The notes beneath the pieces were generated by a model, which made no database searches, was not told the DNA's origin, and was given only the letters and a program-made list of their open reading frames with translations. DNA of 64,000 nucleotides. Origin: Lumbricus rubellus. Taxonomy: Eukaryota; Annelida; Clitellata; Crassiclitellata; Lumbricidae. Position 1 is the first letter of the stretch; each line of letters starts with the position of its first letter. Positions 1-12,718 of the stretch are shown here, piece after piece. A program made the translations under genes and the position numbers. Where the stretch lies: positions 30,003,068 to 30,067,067 of the forward strand of contig OX243816.1 in the NCBI GenBank assembly GCA_945859605.1, given 5' to 3'.

Positions 1-2449
1 ATCGTCCAAATGGTCTGATGGATTTCATCAACACCCTGTCGATGTAAAGTGCTTCAATCTGCCTATTATGCATGAGCAGCATGACGATACTTTCCATTTT
101 ATATTGTAGAACAATGTCTGCATAATTTTGTTCTAAAAAATGATATAACTGAACATTGTGAATCCAAATGCAAGTTAAACATGCATTGTAAGACCACGTT
201 GTTCTAAAATCTAAATAATGGCAGGTAATAATGGGTTACGTCAAATGAGTAACTGTTGAATAGACCGTCACATAACTAATTTACAACTTGATCAAGATTC
301 CGACACTTAATATCTTGCAAATTAAACTCAAATGAATTCTTTATCAGCCTCTATACCGGTATTTGATTCGTTCCAATCCGTCAATGGGGTAAACGCTCCT
401 AGCTGTAGAACTTGAAAGATTTTACAATTAGGCTACAGTTAGATTGTAATTAAAAAACGAGACCCAGTAACCTGGATGCCTGCTTTCACGGAACCAGAAC
501 GATTGAGCATGAGGTCTGGTAATCAATAGGCCTAGGCAGTGTGGGAATTGTGGAAAAATAACTGGGGGAGGGGCATTGGACTATGATCCACTTGGAATTT
601 GGGTGTGAAAACAGACTTTACTATGTGGCTCTAACAAAGACTGGGGGATGAAACCCGGATCCCCTGGTGATTCTCACCCTGGACCTAGACCTATACCTTC
701 CGCTGAAAATCATTGTTTCACTGGCTTTCGGGCTAGTCGATTTTCGGCGGCGGCCTTGAAATTTGGTATCTGATATCCCTAGACCTGCATGTTTTATACA
801 TCACAGAGTCCTGTTACAATTAGACAGTGAACTGAGCTTTTCAGTTATAATTTTTCATCACATGCTTCCCATCCTGCGATTGGATAATTAGAGCAACGTG
901 AGCTCCTATTTGTCAAACAATGAGGAATAATAACGCTTGCTGCAGTTAAGAAATTAGATCTGAGTGGGGTGGGGTGGGGTGAGGAGGGCAGATGCCCAGA
1001 GGTCCGGGCTAGGTAACTGTATAGAAAAGTTTATGATTTATGTTTTTCTGAATATAATATTGCAGAGAAATTAATTCGACCTACAGTCAGTTTAAACTTC
1101 TGCAAGTGAATCCTTGTTTACTGACATAGGCTACATAGCCTAAACAATGTCTGCATTCTAAGTATGCTAAGTACATTTTATGTAGGCTCTATGCATGTGC
1201 ATCTGTTTATAGTCTAGACTTGTGTGTATGATAATTATGCATAATGCACCATAGCAGTTGTGATCAGACACGGAACCTGCTTCTTTACTTTATCGATAAC
1301 TAATAAAGGCAACAATAGCGTACGCTATTCGAATTCACCTTTTTATCTTACAATTCTTATAATTGTTTCAAAAATGATCAAATATTATTAACTGATGGAG
1401 TCTGATGCAGTGCTGTAATTTAATGTAGGCCTAATGGCCTATATAATTCATAAGCCTACTGTATAGGCCTATGGTCTATTAAATTTGGCTTAACAGCCGA
1501 TAGCTCTCCAGATCCGGCATCTCTAAAAGTTTGCTTTGTTACCGTACTCGTTTAGTAGTTTTAGTACCAAGGCTCGAAATATCTTAACTGGCTGCAGATT
1601 GATTGCAGTTGCGTATTCAACCGTTCCCAGTAGCCTAATGATCGATCAGCTTCGAATACACAATGTTATTTTTTTTCTGTGGGCGAAAGCAAAAATATTC
1701 AATGAATTATAACAATTATAATTGCAAAAATTATGCCTCTAAGTAGGCTACATATTAGTCTATTAGTCTAGTTGCCAAATTGTCAACTTCGAATTAGGCC
1801 TAACAAGATTAGGCCTACCAATTCATGCTATGATGAATCTTGAGTTGGTCTGCTGCCCGCGGGTTCAATCTTTAGTCTGGCTGCGCCACCGTTCATAGTC
1901 TTCCATCCTATTCTTGTTCTTCGATCTTCTAGCAGCGCGTGCATTGCTTCTTCCACGTCCAATAGGCCCTAGGGTAATAGCTAACTAGGCCTGCCGCCTA
2001 CAGCATGGACACGCGGACCAAAAACAATTATAGGGACCCATAGGGCCTACTCTCGGTCCTATAAGAGTTCCGTGATAAAGGTGCTTGTTGAATCTCGTGG
2101 GCTTCTGGAACCAAACTAGAGTCGAAGCGAGAAAAAACTCGCGGGTTTTCTATTGTCTACAAGGAATTAGCTAAACCAAATTCGGAGGCTATAGGCCTTA
2201 CTATAATTCATTTGAGGGGTTGAACCCGTAAAACCCTAGATACGCCCTTGGAATCATGAACTATATAGACTATAGTCAGACGGAGTTCGTCAGCAGGCTC
2301 GAACTCGTAATCGCAGAGCAAGGTCGCTGCCGAAATACCTACAGCTGGATGATCGTGTCGCACAACAACCCGATAATTTTATATATGCATTCTGTGCCTA
2401 TCCTACTGCACGCTGTAGAGCCTACAGTTGTTGTTGGCGCCCGTGGGAG
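1..2449. other. Upstream non-coding DNA
   Basis: AT-rich and rich in 'taggcct' strings. Apart from the MITE at 537-681 and a short GGGGT tract at 965-985, I see no gene, RNA or element. Confidence 0.6.
537..681 (+). mobile_element. Short hAT-type MITE (copy 1)
   Basis: 145 bp with imperfect terminal inverted repeats: it opens cagtgtgggaattg and closes gattctcaccctg. It is flanked by near-identical 8-bp duplications (ggcctagg / gacctaga, 6 of 8). Its inside (actgggggagg..., gatccacttggaat) matches the copy at 18155-18287. Confidence 0.75.
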
Positions 2450-2815
2450 AGGAGGAGGATATCTCTGCCGATGACGACGTACCGCTCGCTGCTTAGTGGG
2501 GCATGCGACGAATCGGAGGAGGAGGCGCTATCTTGTTAAGCGGTCGCCGTAGAAAATTGACAGCGGTACTGTCAGTAATAAGCCTCATACAAAGACGAAC
2601 GTACGTGCGTGCGTTCACTCGCTTCACGTAGACGAAGTAGTTTAGTGCTTTAATCTTTTCACTTTGTGTTATTCGTTGTTGGACAACCATTCGAATAAAT
2701 TAAGTGCGAAAGTTAATTGTTTCATCAGCGAAGAGAAGCTGAAATTGAGCAGTTGTACTGTTGAGTTTGGAGTTAACGATTTGTCTGGCATAGGCTATTA
2801 TATGCCAACTTACAG
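2450..2815 (+). other. Possible 5' non-coding exon and promoter region of the plexin gene
   Basis: This stretch is richer in CpG than its AT-rich surroundings (2500-2640 holds many CG steps) and ends in a strong donor (cttacag|gtgagg at 2815/2816). It has no long ORF. If it is the first exon, intron 1 would be 9.7 kb and end at the 12519 acceptor. Only the donor and base composition support this; there is no clear TATA box or other core promoter element. Confidence 0.25.
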
Positions 2816-2940
2816 GTGAGGTTACCGGCGACTTGGCGTTGTACGATTGCACAGCCAGTAGGCTGTTTTTGACTAAGAAGATCTACTTTTTGAAACCGTA
2901 GAATGGCACGTGTAGGCTAATTTTATTTAAGCTTGGTAGC

Positions 2941-3089
2941 CAGAGCGAGAATTGCCGTGGGGGTTGTGGAGTTCAACCCCTCTGGTCTTTCTTAGTTTCT
3001 TAGAACCCCATAGTAGCCTATTGTCTTCATTGCACACCCCCAAATGCACATAAATGACCCTCAGTTATTTTTCTAAAATTCTCATGCTG
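2941..3089 (+). mobile_element. Short hAT-type MITE (copy 2)
   Basis: 149 bp. It begins cagagcgagaattgcc and ends aaaattctcatgctg. It is flanked by a perfect 8-bp duplication TTGGTAGC (2933-2940 and 3090-3097), the hallmark of hAT insertion. It is internally related to the copy at 60900-61045 (gttcaacccc...agtctttcttag). Confidence 0.85.
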
Positions 3090-6000
3090 TTGGTAGCCTT
3101 AAAATGGAACCTTAGAATGAACTGAATCTGTAGTTTCTTGGTCAGTGTTTAGTTGTTTACTTTAGGCTTATGTATTGTGGATACCTATGAAGTTATTCAT
3201 TCATCATGCATTCATTTATTCGTATGGCCTACTGTATTTGTTGTATTTTATGTGGGGGTGAGGAGTTGGGAAGTCGAAAAAGGTTGAGATTTCTGATAAA
3301 TTCTCTGAGCACTATCAATTGCTTGTGATAAAGTGTTGTTAATGCATGTTATGCATATGGCATTGATCTGCTTAGCCTAAGTCTTGCATTGTCGTTGGCA
3401 AGTGCATGGGCTACTGTAACAAGCCTGCAGATTCTGCCTCTCTTTTCATTTTTTTCTCTCTTTTATTTGTCGCTGTAATTGGGTGAATAAAGATTAATTA
3501 ATATTATGATACCGCCACTTTGATCTTTTATCATTTGCAATAACTGCATGAGAGTACGTGCCAGAAATAAGTGATCAATGAAAACATTTGGCTTTATTCT
3601 TAGTTTTCCACTGCTCTTCTTTCTGTAGGCCTGCATTATTTGTGCATGATTAGTCCAGTAGTTCCACTTAGTTATGTGGAGGCAATACTACACTACATAC
3701 AATCAGCTGAAATATTATTGGATATTGCCCCAGACACTTGTAGGCTAATCGGATGATTTGCTATAGTTCAAAACACTCCCAGTATTAGTAATGACCCTGG
3801 CCAAATTGTGGGAGGCACTTGTCTTGAGACTTGGGCCTCAGATTAAGATTTCTTACCTAGCTTGACTAACAATTGCACTACACAAATAATTGAGCCAAGA
3901 AAAAATAAAAAAATTAATAGTTTTGATGTGCACGATGAAACCTGACAACAAAAATTCCTAAACTTTCGGTACAATATTGGCTACAGCGGCCATTTTGTTT
4001 TTTGGGGGCGTTGTGTTCATGGAATGCAATCTAATAAATTGTGTATTACAGGTATTGAAGATTCATATACGCCTTTCAGTAAGCAATTAAAATTTATCAA
4101 TCTAGTGGCTTTTGAGTTTGAAAGGTGCTATTTAAGTAGCCAGACATATGTATACTTGCCTGGTAGTTAGGAAAGTCTGTGTGGGTTTTGTGTATGGCTA
4201 CAGAATGTCATGAGAATCTTATTTTAGGAATGGAATGCACAAGCTTCTTTTCATTGGTATCAATGGTATTTAGTTGAACCAAACTCTTCACAGGCTTAGA
4301 GACATTATCAGACATATGTGTGTTAGACTGTTAGGCAAACACACCGCTTTACCTTTCTGCTGGTTCTGTGTATGGGTTCCATGCTTGACTGGCTCCATTG
4401 TTGGAATCTGTGCTGTTCCAGCCTATGCGGCTGAACGAAGGCCAACTTGGATTTTCTCAAAGTTGAGTCATTGCTGTTTGCTAAGAGGACTTACAGTTTG
4501 ATCGCCAAATCTTACTACATTTTTGTTCTGTCATTTGCCGAACTGGTTTGTTATTACATCTTACATTAATTTAAAGGGTCTTTTGACTTGCTTGGATGGA
4601 ATGAAATCAATGGATTAGTCTAGGAAATACCTGATCATCAGTAGACTGTTAATGACTAAGTGTTATCTAATCAGGTTGTGGCCGTTGTGCTATCAGGTTG
4701 AGTGGAGTTGGGCCAAGAAGTTTGTGCGTTCCTTCAAATAGTAGTTTTTTGATGATTCCGTATAATTATATGAGCATCATGTGAGTATTATTCTTAGAAT
4801 GTCACAGATTTACAGAAGTTTTGTTTTGTGTGATTGTACTTATATGCATGCAGATGTAAAATAACAATAGTGAAATGGTATACCGCTTGCATCACAACCT
4901 CTGTATAATGTAGTAATCATATGACTAGTGTGATGTTACAAAATTACTTATAATTCCACTTCGAATATTACAAAGAAGATTTTTGCGTAATATATATTAT
5001 TCCACTTCCTGTTACGTGTATAATTATGCACAGTGTAATAACAAATTATTCAATGGATAAATAATAAACTCAGTCAGTTGTTCATATGGCTTTGTATAGA
5101 GCAAATAAACTGATGATTGAGAATGAGTAAGTTGTTTTGCAGGCTGAATTTTACACATTGTCATACAGATTGTACATACAATACAATACAATTAGTCATT
5201 TATACCGCGCTTTAACAAAAAAAAGTCTTGCACAGGAGCATGCTTCACTAATTGTAACTTGAACATTGCTCGATTTTATTCAACATTTACAATTATCTCT
5301 TCAGACGAAAAATGTTGAGGTGCTACTGAAATATTAGTAAATAAGTAAGTAGCCTTACTTATGGTAGATATTAATTACTCTTAATTGATTCGTTAGTTGT
5401 TTAGTTAGTTACGTCACCATTCCTTGATATGTAGTTTAAATTATAGAGGTGATTAATAATATTGATTAACAATATTGACAGATTATATAATTATTACAGT
5501 CAATGATTATACTCTGATTATTTGTTTCACTTCTTATTTCTTGGATTTATTATACAGAAAAAACGAAAAGAAAGATATTGTGTAATTTTGTGTACTGGAA
5601 CAGCCTGGGTTGTTGATGACAATTATAATTTATTACCTTATATTACTAGAAAAAAGGTTTGATGCAAATGTAATATCAATGATTTTATTGTGGCCAGGCA
5701 AAATCCAACAACAAGTCATGTAGCCTAAATATAGTTGCTGTGGATACAAAAGAAATGACACTGCACTTGACCGAAGGGATAGAAGATCCAGCTAATCAGG
5801 AACTCTACAATATCAAAATTTAAGCAGACATTACGCAGTGGCAGGCAGTCTGGGAAAATATCTTGACTAACAAAATCATGATTAGTAATTCGTTTGGCAG
5901 ACAATGAAGAGACTAATACAAGTGCACATATTTATAAATGGCAGGATAAAATAAAAATGACAAAAACCTTAACTTAGCGTTTTTCTTTGAGAACATTGTT

Positions 6001-7474
6001 TATTTTCACTAATGAGATGGAGCATAGTCTCTTTTAATTATGAAATGTTGGAGGGCAAACGCAAAAGCTATGAGGCTAGGCCCCTATATGCTAAGATTCC
6101 AATGTTTCTTGCCACCTTGGATGAAATGGGCTATTATTGACTTGCTCTTTCCAGTTTAAATGTTGGTCTATGCCAACTCCTAAAAACCTTTTTGAACCTA
6201 CTTGAGAAACACATAATTATTTCAGAGTGTCCCAATAAATTCCATATTTTCCCCATGTGATCTAACCAGAATACCAGTGTATTTAATTTTTCTAAGTTTA
6301 TCGTCATACTATTATCATGAAATCATTCTGCAATGAATGGTAGTTCTGTGTTAAATATTTATACATTATTATGCTGATTATTATAGAACTATATTTATTA
6401 TATATATTTAACTGTATACTTAATGAACACTGGTGCTTTTATTTATTTATTTATTTATTTATTTAATTTGTTGTATGCATTAATTCACTGCTTTATACGT
6501 TAATTCATTGACTATGCAATATATTAATATATTAGCCTATATTGATTGCTGATCTTGTTATACAGTCAAAACTAACATGTAGATTAATTATTTACTAACT
6601 GACAAATGAAATGTAACGGCATTTCTTGCATTAATTTGCAGTCGGATAATAAGCATGGGAATATTCTGTTGACTATCTTTTGGCCTCTCTACATCAGTTG
6701 TGCAATTATTTGACTATTGGATTTAGCTTCGATTGGACTAACGAGCCTCTGCAAAATATTCTGCGTATTCTGTCCATCACTTTTATGCTGTGTTTGCTGA
6801 AACCACATGTTTGACATATGCTGTAAGCCAGCTTCCCTGGATAAATCTTTGCTTGACATTAGCATGGTTGTTTGCTTTTATTCGTAAGCTCTTTAGTTGC
6901 TGTGCAGAGGTCAGCAGTACTGTAACTCTACCCAATGGAACTTATAATTGAGTGGAAACTCCTCCACAATTTTTTAGATGAATGACAAAACATATAATCA
7001 TTTATGACATATTTTTGCATACCTCTGGAGTCTGGATCCATTTTTCATATCTACTGTCAACCACTGTCTTGCGGATGACTCTTTTCCCACGAGCTTTGCT
7101 CATGCCGATACTTAATCACCGTCTTAAAAAATCTTCATCCATCTCTTACTTTGGTTTCATCTATAAATCTTGGAAAATTTATCTGCATCCCGCTTGAGTT
7201 GTCATCTAAATATCACAGACTGAATCTACCTTTCCAATGCACTATACATACCATATCTTTTGATATAATCTAACGTGAAACCAATCTGCACAAACTGCAA
7301 ATGGATACAAAACTCTAACCAGAGAAATAGCAGAAACATTTAGGTCTATGTTGCTGTAGTTTTATGCTCTTTGCAACAGTTTCCCATTGAGTAACGAATT
7401 CAGTTTGGAATCATCGTGCAATTTACAAGACATTACATTTAAATCAGTCGAAATATTATCTAGCTAACTATATA
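3090..7474. other. Non-coding DNA, probably intron 1
   Basis: AT-rich sequence with an (ATTT)n run at about 6438-6466 and a short SINE-tail-like scrap near 5180-5210. A segment near 5755-5815 resembles one near 44160-44210, perhaps decayed retroelement sequence. No coding exon is recognisable. Confidence 0.5.
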
Positions 7475-7482
7475 GGATTAAT

Positions 7483-8146
7483 GGTACTTGTCGGTTAATT
7501 CACCGCCACAGGTTTCGTCTGTCTACCTTGTCGGTTAGTTCACCGCCATAGTTTGCCGCATATTTACACACTGCGTATATTTACGCACTGGTTTTTAGTG
7601 ATGTAGGCTAATGTAATGGTGACATGATTAACTTATAGCACGTGTTTATTTCTTGGACGCCGTCATGAATGCCATGAATTTCCTAAGAATTTCGGTTTTA
7701 GTTCACGATAAACAAAGCAGCGTTAATTTCTTGCAGCAGCATGGCATCCTACATGCTGCGAGACAGTGTGCTAAAAACCACCCAATGGTGGGCATACAAT
7801 GCCATACATGTAGGCCTACATGTAGTTATAGTAAGCGGGTCCTTATGTTAATGAATGACTGCACTAACCCTATCTCTAACCCTAACCGACCCTCCCGATG
7901 ATAAACCTGACCCTAACCGACCCTTACGATGCCTAACCTGATCCTAACCGACCCTCACGACCCCTAAACCTGAACACAACCAACATTATAGGGACCCGCT
8001 TACTCTAACTAAGCCCCAATGGTGCTATGTTTAAAGGATCGGCAAGACAGATGGAGAGCAACGCGTGTGGCGGTGAATTAATTTCTGCATGTAAAATTTC
8101 GTATATAGGGTTTCTGTGTGTGGCGGTGAATTAACCGACAAGTACC
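7483..8146. mobile_element. 664-bp foldback MITE with 8-bp target duplication
   Basis: Perfect 28-bp terminal inverted repeats begin GGTACTTGTCGGTTAATTC and end at 8146. The flanks are a perfect 8-bp duplication GGATTAAT (7475-7482, 8147-8154). Each arm repeats the GGCGGTGAATTAA motif twice. Inside is a second inverted repeat (7826-7842 with 7988-8006, GTAAGCGGGTCC) enclosing three copies of a 30-bp unit with TTAGGG-like strings (7880-7978). It encodes no transposase. An 8-bp TSD fits hAT or P; the ends do not decide. Confidence 0.85.
7880..7978. repeat. Three tandem ~30-bp units containing telomere-like CCTAA strings
   Basis: Units start CCTAACCGACCCT at about 7881, 7912 and 7944, with variable ends. 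They are preceded by loose (CCCTAA) runs at 7866-7886. The same unit occurs on the opposite strand in the element at 21144-21601. Confidence 0.8.
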
Positions 8147-9014
8147 GGATTAATAGTAATTTTTTAGTTAATTACCCGGCAGTAAACCAGAACATGACGA
8201 CTTTGATTATCACATGTTTAACTGCTTTACTGGAATGGTCCAATGAGAAATTAAGCTAACTGAAGTCTGATAACAATGGTAATTTTATAGTTAGCCAGAA
8301 CTTCGAAGTATGTGGCATAATTAAGACATATTCAGCTGTCTCGTTGGAGTCATCCTGTGTAAAAACTGTGGGCACTAATACAACTCGGTCACATGACCAG
8401 ACAAGGGAAGAAAAATCATAAATACTAGAAGCTTGGCCAGGGATGCTGCTTCAAACAGGATGCAGTCGTGAAGAGTTGACACGTGCCACATGCCATTGGG
8501 GGGTGGGGGTGGGAGAGGGGGATTGGGTAAAGCATCCTGAGTGGATCATTAAGTGCAAGTACTAATGCTAATGAACAGGGTCTGACTTAATTAGTGCAGT
8601 CTGTGATAGCAATAGATTTGCTGAACATACATAGACCTAACTCTCATTTAATATAATACTCCTCATCACCACCGATTGCATGCCCCCCCCCCTTCAAGAG
8701 GGTTTGTATTCCTTGGCACTGTATGTTGGCCATGTATGATGTCTTGGCTCTGCTGCCCATAATTATGTGTGTAACTGGTAGTTCAGAGTAGAAGCTCAGC
8801 TATCTCTGTCTGGGTCCATGTGTGCCTTGGTTATCTGCTCCAGCTCTTTAGCGACTGAAGTTATTTCCAGTGACCCAGGAAGTGCTTTAGGATGGTCCTG
8901 CCTCATGTGGCACCATGCGATTGCCAAAGACATCCGAAGAATTCTTGTTTGGTTCACCCTGAGACGGGGTCTGTACTCTGTATGGTGGTGCATCAGTACA
9001 TTACTAATTTTGAC

Positions 9015-9110
9015 TTATGTAGAATTGGGTGTGAGTTGCAGACCTTACTGTGGGTCCTAAAAAAAACTAGGGGAGTTGAATCCCCCAGCCACCTGGCAGT
9101 TCTCACCTTG
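9015..9110 (-). mobile_element. Short hAT-type MITE (copy 3, truncated)
   Basis: On the minus strand it begins caaggtgagaactgcc, followed by the same ggttcaac...ctagtctt-type interior as other copies. The far end is missing or decayed and no target duplication can be defined. Confidence 0.55.
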
Positions 9111-9330
9111 CTCCAGTCTAGCTAAATCCTGTAGCCTCAGACCCTCTTGGTCAGCCTTTTCTCTTTCTATAGACCAGTTCCACAGGTGCCTGAAGCGCCT
9201 CTTTCTTTACCACTAAACTAAAGACACGGCCAGATTGGGAGTGCCTATATGATCTTGATTGGCACTATACAAATACCCGGTACTCAATTATGATTATAAT
9301 TACCCTACAATCAAATGGTGCCAGAAGTTG

Positions 9331-9432
9331 TGTGTGTTTGTATATGGGTGTGTGGCGTGCGTGCGTGGGTGTGTGCGTGTGTGCGTTTTTGCGTGTGTGC
9401 GTGCACGTGTGTGTGTGTGTGTGTGCGTGTGA
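9331..9432. repeat. (GT)n-rich microsatellite
   Basis: Imperfect GT/GC dinucleotide tract of about 100 bp. The His/Thr-rich minus-strand ORFs across it are artefacts of the repeat. Confidence 0.9.
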
Positions 9433-9451
9433 AGCAAAGTGAACAGCCAGG

Positions 9452-9525
9452 TGAGAGAGACACTTAGAGACAGAGAGAGACACTTAGAGACAGAGAGACA
9501 CTTAGAGACAGAGAGAGACAGAGAT
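9452..9525. repeat. GAGAGACACTTAGAGACA minisatellite
   Basis: About four copies of a 16-20-bp purine-rich unit (acacttagagacagagag). Confidence 0.85.
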
Positions 9526-9969
9526 CCAAATAGTGATGATGTCACCGGCTGACACAGGTTTTCTTGCAACAGCGTACATGCTGTTATTATGACGATAATT
9601 AAGGGACCCGGAAGCATTTGACGAACAGTTGTGACATCTATTGTGTCTGGATTCTATCAAATATAATATAATTACTAGTAGATGTTCTAGAACTTATCAA
9701 ATGACCCTCATTTTCACCTGATCACCGAATTCACATCCTGACAAACACAGCCTCCTTTCAGCCATAATGTCGAATGATGAATGTCAGTGTCTTGTCGTCA
9801 GTGCCAATGAATTACGTTACAATGACATAATTGCAATGATTTTGTTAAAGAATGAATTTGGGTTTATTTTGGAGATTTGCATTTTGAAAGCAAGAGCAGA
9901 GAAGTATTATGACTTACTACAGAAATGAGTTGGCTGCATAAGATCGAAGGAATTTCAAGACTACAGACA

Positions 9970-10213
9970 AGTGGGGCACGATGGTGTAGTGGGTATGTTC
10001 GTCGCCTTGCAGCCGAAGGGTTGCAGGTTCGAATCCACCTCAAGTCGCCGCGTAATAACCTTGGGCAAGTCCTTTATTCGCGATTACTCAGCGCTTTGGC
10101 GTGAAACTCTGACTCAGTGTCCGCACTGTTGTCGGGAGCGCTTCTGAGAAGAAATCTTGAAGGGGCGCTCTAACAAGTGCAGTGAGTGCACATACAAACA
10201 AATAAGAAACAAC
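9970..10213 (+). mobile_element. tRNA-derived SINE (full-length copy A)
   Basis: Pol III promoter-like boxes: A-box-like tggtgtagtggg near the start and B box ggttcgaatcc at 10026-10036. The body reads gggcaagtcc...gcgtgaaactctga...cagtgtccgc, and the 3' tail gggagcgcttctgag...cttgaaggggcgct, then acatacaaacaaa. The same body occurs at 19846, 36996, 63187 and, inverted, at 55546. Confidence 0.85.
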
Positions 10214-10224
10214 GACACTGAGAT

Positions 10225-10340
10225 TGAAATAACTCTGCTGGACAGACAAAGTCGTTCAGTGAAGACTCCGATGGTTTGGACATGTAGAGAGAATGTCAGT
10301 TGACCTAATCCCACAAAATGCGCTACGTGCAAGATTCGAA
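10225..10340 (+). mobile_element. LINE fragment (C-terminus of a reverse-transcriptase ORF)
   Basis: Frame translation gives LRWFGHVERMSVDLIP, the 'RWFGHV.RM' block common near the end of several non-LTR retrotransposon ORF2 proteins. Short and decayed. Confidence 0.5.
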
Positions 10341-10914
10341 ACAAAGGCACACCAACACAATGCTGGATCTATTAGGCTATCATTTATCTTATTATATAAT
10401 GAAGAATTTTTTCTTTGGTCAATAGGCCCCAATAGCGGTATCACTCCCTTAGGTTAGCCTATTGCTCCCTACATTACACAGTAATGATTGTACACTAAGC
10501 TTTTCCATCGCAGTTGTTAACTGCAATTAATCACTTTGTGTACTATTAGGAATGCATAATTGTATGTTTCATATCTTGGGATCAATAAACAAGTTGAAGT
10601 TGAATAACATCACATGTACTAAAGCTATGGGGGGCAGTGTTCTTGATATATGACCAATTGACCATAAGATAATTTATTCGTAACCATTGTCGACAAATGG
10701 ATGTGTCAATAGCTGATGATACGTGCTTTTCATCAGTTGGAAACAATTGTTTTGAAGTTTGGGCAGGTTTAAGATTTTAATGTTTCTTCTGAGATGTGTG
10801 TTATGATTCATAAGTTGGTGTACTGTTTCCAAATTTATGATGTTTCAAGTGCAATTACTGTCATTATGTAATTATGCTGTTACAATGTGCTCTGTTCTGC
10901 GTGACTGATGTTCA

Positions 10915-10985
10915 TCATCATCGTCATCATCACAGTCATCTCGATGACAACAATAACGGCAACAACAACAACAACAGCGGCGGCA
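10915..10985. repeat. (CAT)n and (CAA)n trinucleotide tracts
   Basis: catcatcatcgtcatcatc followed by a caacaacaacaac run. Confidence 0.85.
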
Positions 10986-11145
10986 TTGGCGGATGTTGCC
11001 GTACATAATGCGAGTTGATGATTTAATTAGGAAATTGATTATTGGTGCTACTGCTACTAATGATGATCTTTAAATGCATATTTATGTGTAGGGAATGCAT
11101 GCACGTAGGCCTATATGTCGAATGTGGATTTATGTACATGTATAT

Positions 11146-11148
11146 AAA

Positions 11149-11179
<31 letters not shown>

Positions 11180-11205
11180 ATTAGGCTATATATATAATAT
11201 GTATT
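11146..11205. repeat. (TA)n microsatellite
   Basis: Alternating TA over about 60 bp with small interruptions. 10340-12519 otherwise shows no recognisable element. Confidence 0.85.
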
Positions 11206-12519
11206 ATAAAATGTATTTCAAGATGCTCAGGTGTCTATACACCACATTTTGCTATCACTTTTATACCACCAAATGATATTTATAATCATTCAAAGTTTTC
11301 TTCCTCAGAAATTTGCATTGGTTGTAAAATACTTACAAAAGTAAGTATTATAATTATTATGTCTAATGGACCCATCTGGGGCAGGAGTACTGAGGTCAAG
11401 GTTTCTTTCTCTCTTCACACTTCTGTATCTATTCCTGCTTGGTATCTAAATATCTAACTTATACGAATAGATTTAATCAAGTCGATGTGCTGCCATAGCT
11501 CTAGTTATAAATTCAAACTTTAAGTTAATAAATGATTCAAAGCTGGTAACGATAGAAAGTCTGAGTTCAAATATGATGCTTTATGTCAAGCTATACAATT
11601 TACACATTATTAAATCGTAATATGCATGCATATGTATTACCGGTGGTCTTGAAGAGTTTGCTGTATAGTATGTTAGTCATGTTGGGCGTAGTCATCATGA
11701 CCCAATCGCTAATAGGTTTCTTTGCAGTGACTAAGCAACTTGTTGCATGTTGTGCCTTGTCTGGTGTTTGGCTCCTCGATAGCAATAGTCATAACCAGGA
11801 CCGAGAGAGTGCCACCTGCCTATCTTTGATACAGTCTCTCCTTGATGATATATTGATGATATATTGAGTCCATTTGCGGATCTCCGAAAACTAGAGTCTG
11901 GCTTTTGTCAGTATATAATTGTGGCTTGCTTTCATGTGTATGGTAGTCGGAGACAGTTGATGATAATAAAATGTTATGATGGTTCTAGCCTTTTAAAGGG
12001 TTACACACATTGTGGTCTTGTTTGCTTCATCTCGAGAACCCGGTATAAGCGCGTAACCTCGGCTTCATCTGTAGGCCTATGCATGATTCTAGGTCGAGTG
12101 AAGGTTTGATCTAGATTAGTTGTACTTTCAGGCCTTTAACGCATGACTTTCTTGAATGTCAGGAGATTGAAGGACATTAGTGGGGAAATGTAGATTTATA
12201 TGTTTTGTGACAGTTGTGATATGTTGGAATATCTACTTTTCGAAGTAGCATTCTCTTAGTGTGCTATTGTGACTTTCTGTTGGATATGGGTGAAATGACT
12301 ATGAAAATGCACAATCCATTATCACTGCCATTGTCTTGTATGCCAAGGTAAACAGTGTCACAAGTGACTGATCATATAATTTAGTTCAGAAGTTTTTATG
12401 GATCCATCAGAGTAAGGATAACATTTATTTTGCATTCGTTGGAGAGACCATAACAAATACTGTTGGCATAAGAGCTTTGTAAATACTTGAAGTAAATTTT
12501 TGTTTATTTGTTTTTCCAG

Positions 12520-12718
12520 TGAATGTTGTGAAGTAAAGACAGAAATCTGCAAACAGAAGACAAAGCCTCAAGTGTTCATTATCAAGTGTTTGACTGATCA
12601 AAGTGATCAAAGAGGATTTTAATATTGTGAACATTTTTTGGAAACCAGTGATTTGCCCTGTGGATCTTCTGATCACAGTTTCGGATGTATTCATTATCGT
12701 AATTGAAAAGGTGTTGCC
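12520..12718 (+). other. PLXN: Probable 5' UTR part of the first coding exon
   Basis: A polypyrimidine acceptor (tttgtttttccag) ends at 12519, 199 nt before the start codon. No in-frame ATG lies between it and the plexin ATG that would compete convincingly. An alternative is a promoter immediately upstream with no splicing. Confidence 0.4.

Noticed and set aside
2256..2474. 72-codon ORF near the possible first exon
   Set aside because: No resemblance to any family, low-complexity Gly/Arg end, and no splice or frame link to the plexin exons.
7863..7978. True telomere or interstitial telomeric array
   Set aside because: TTAGGG strings are few and embedded in a 30-bp unit inside a transposable element with target duplication.
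9265..9617. His/Thr-rich minus-strand ORFs
   Set aside because: Translation of a GT microsatellite and a GAGA minisatellite.
10026..10036. Functional tRNA gene
   Set aside because: A and B box-like strings are present, but there is no cloverleaf; the sequence repeats with a retroposon tail, so it is a SINE.
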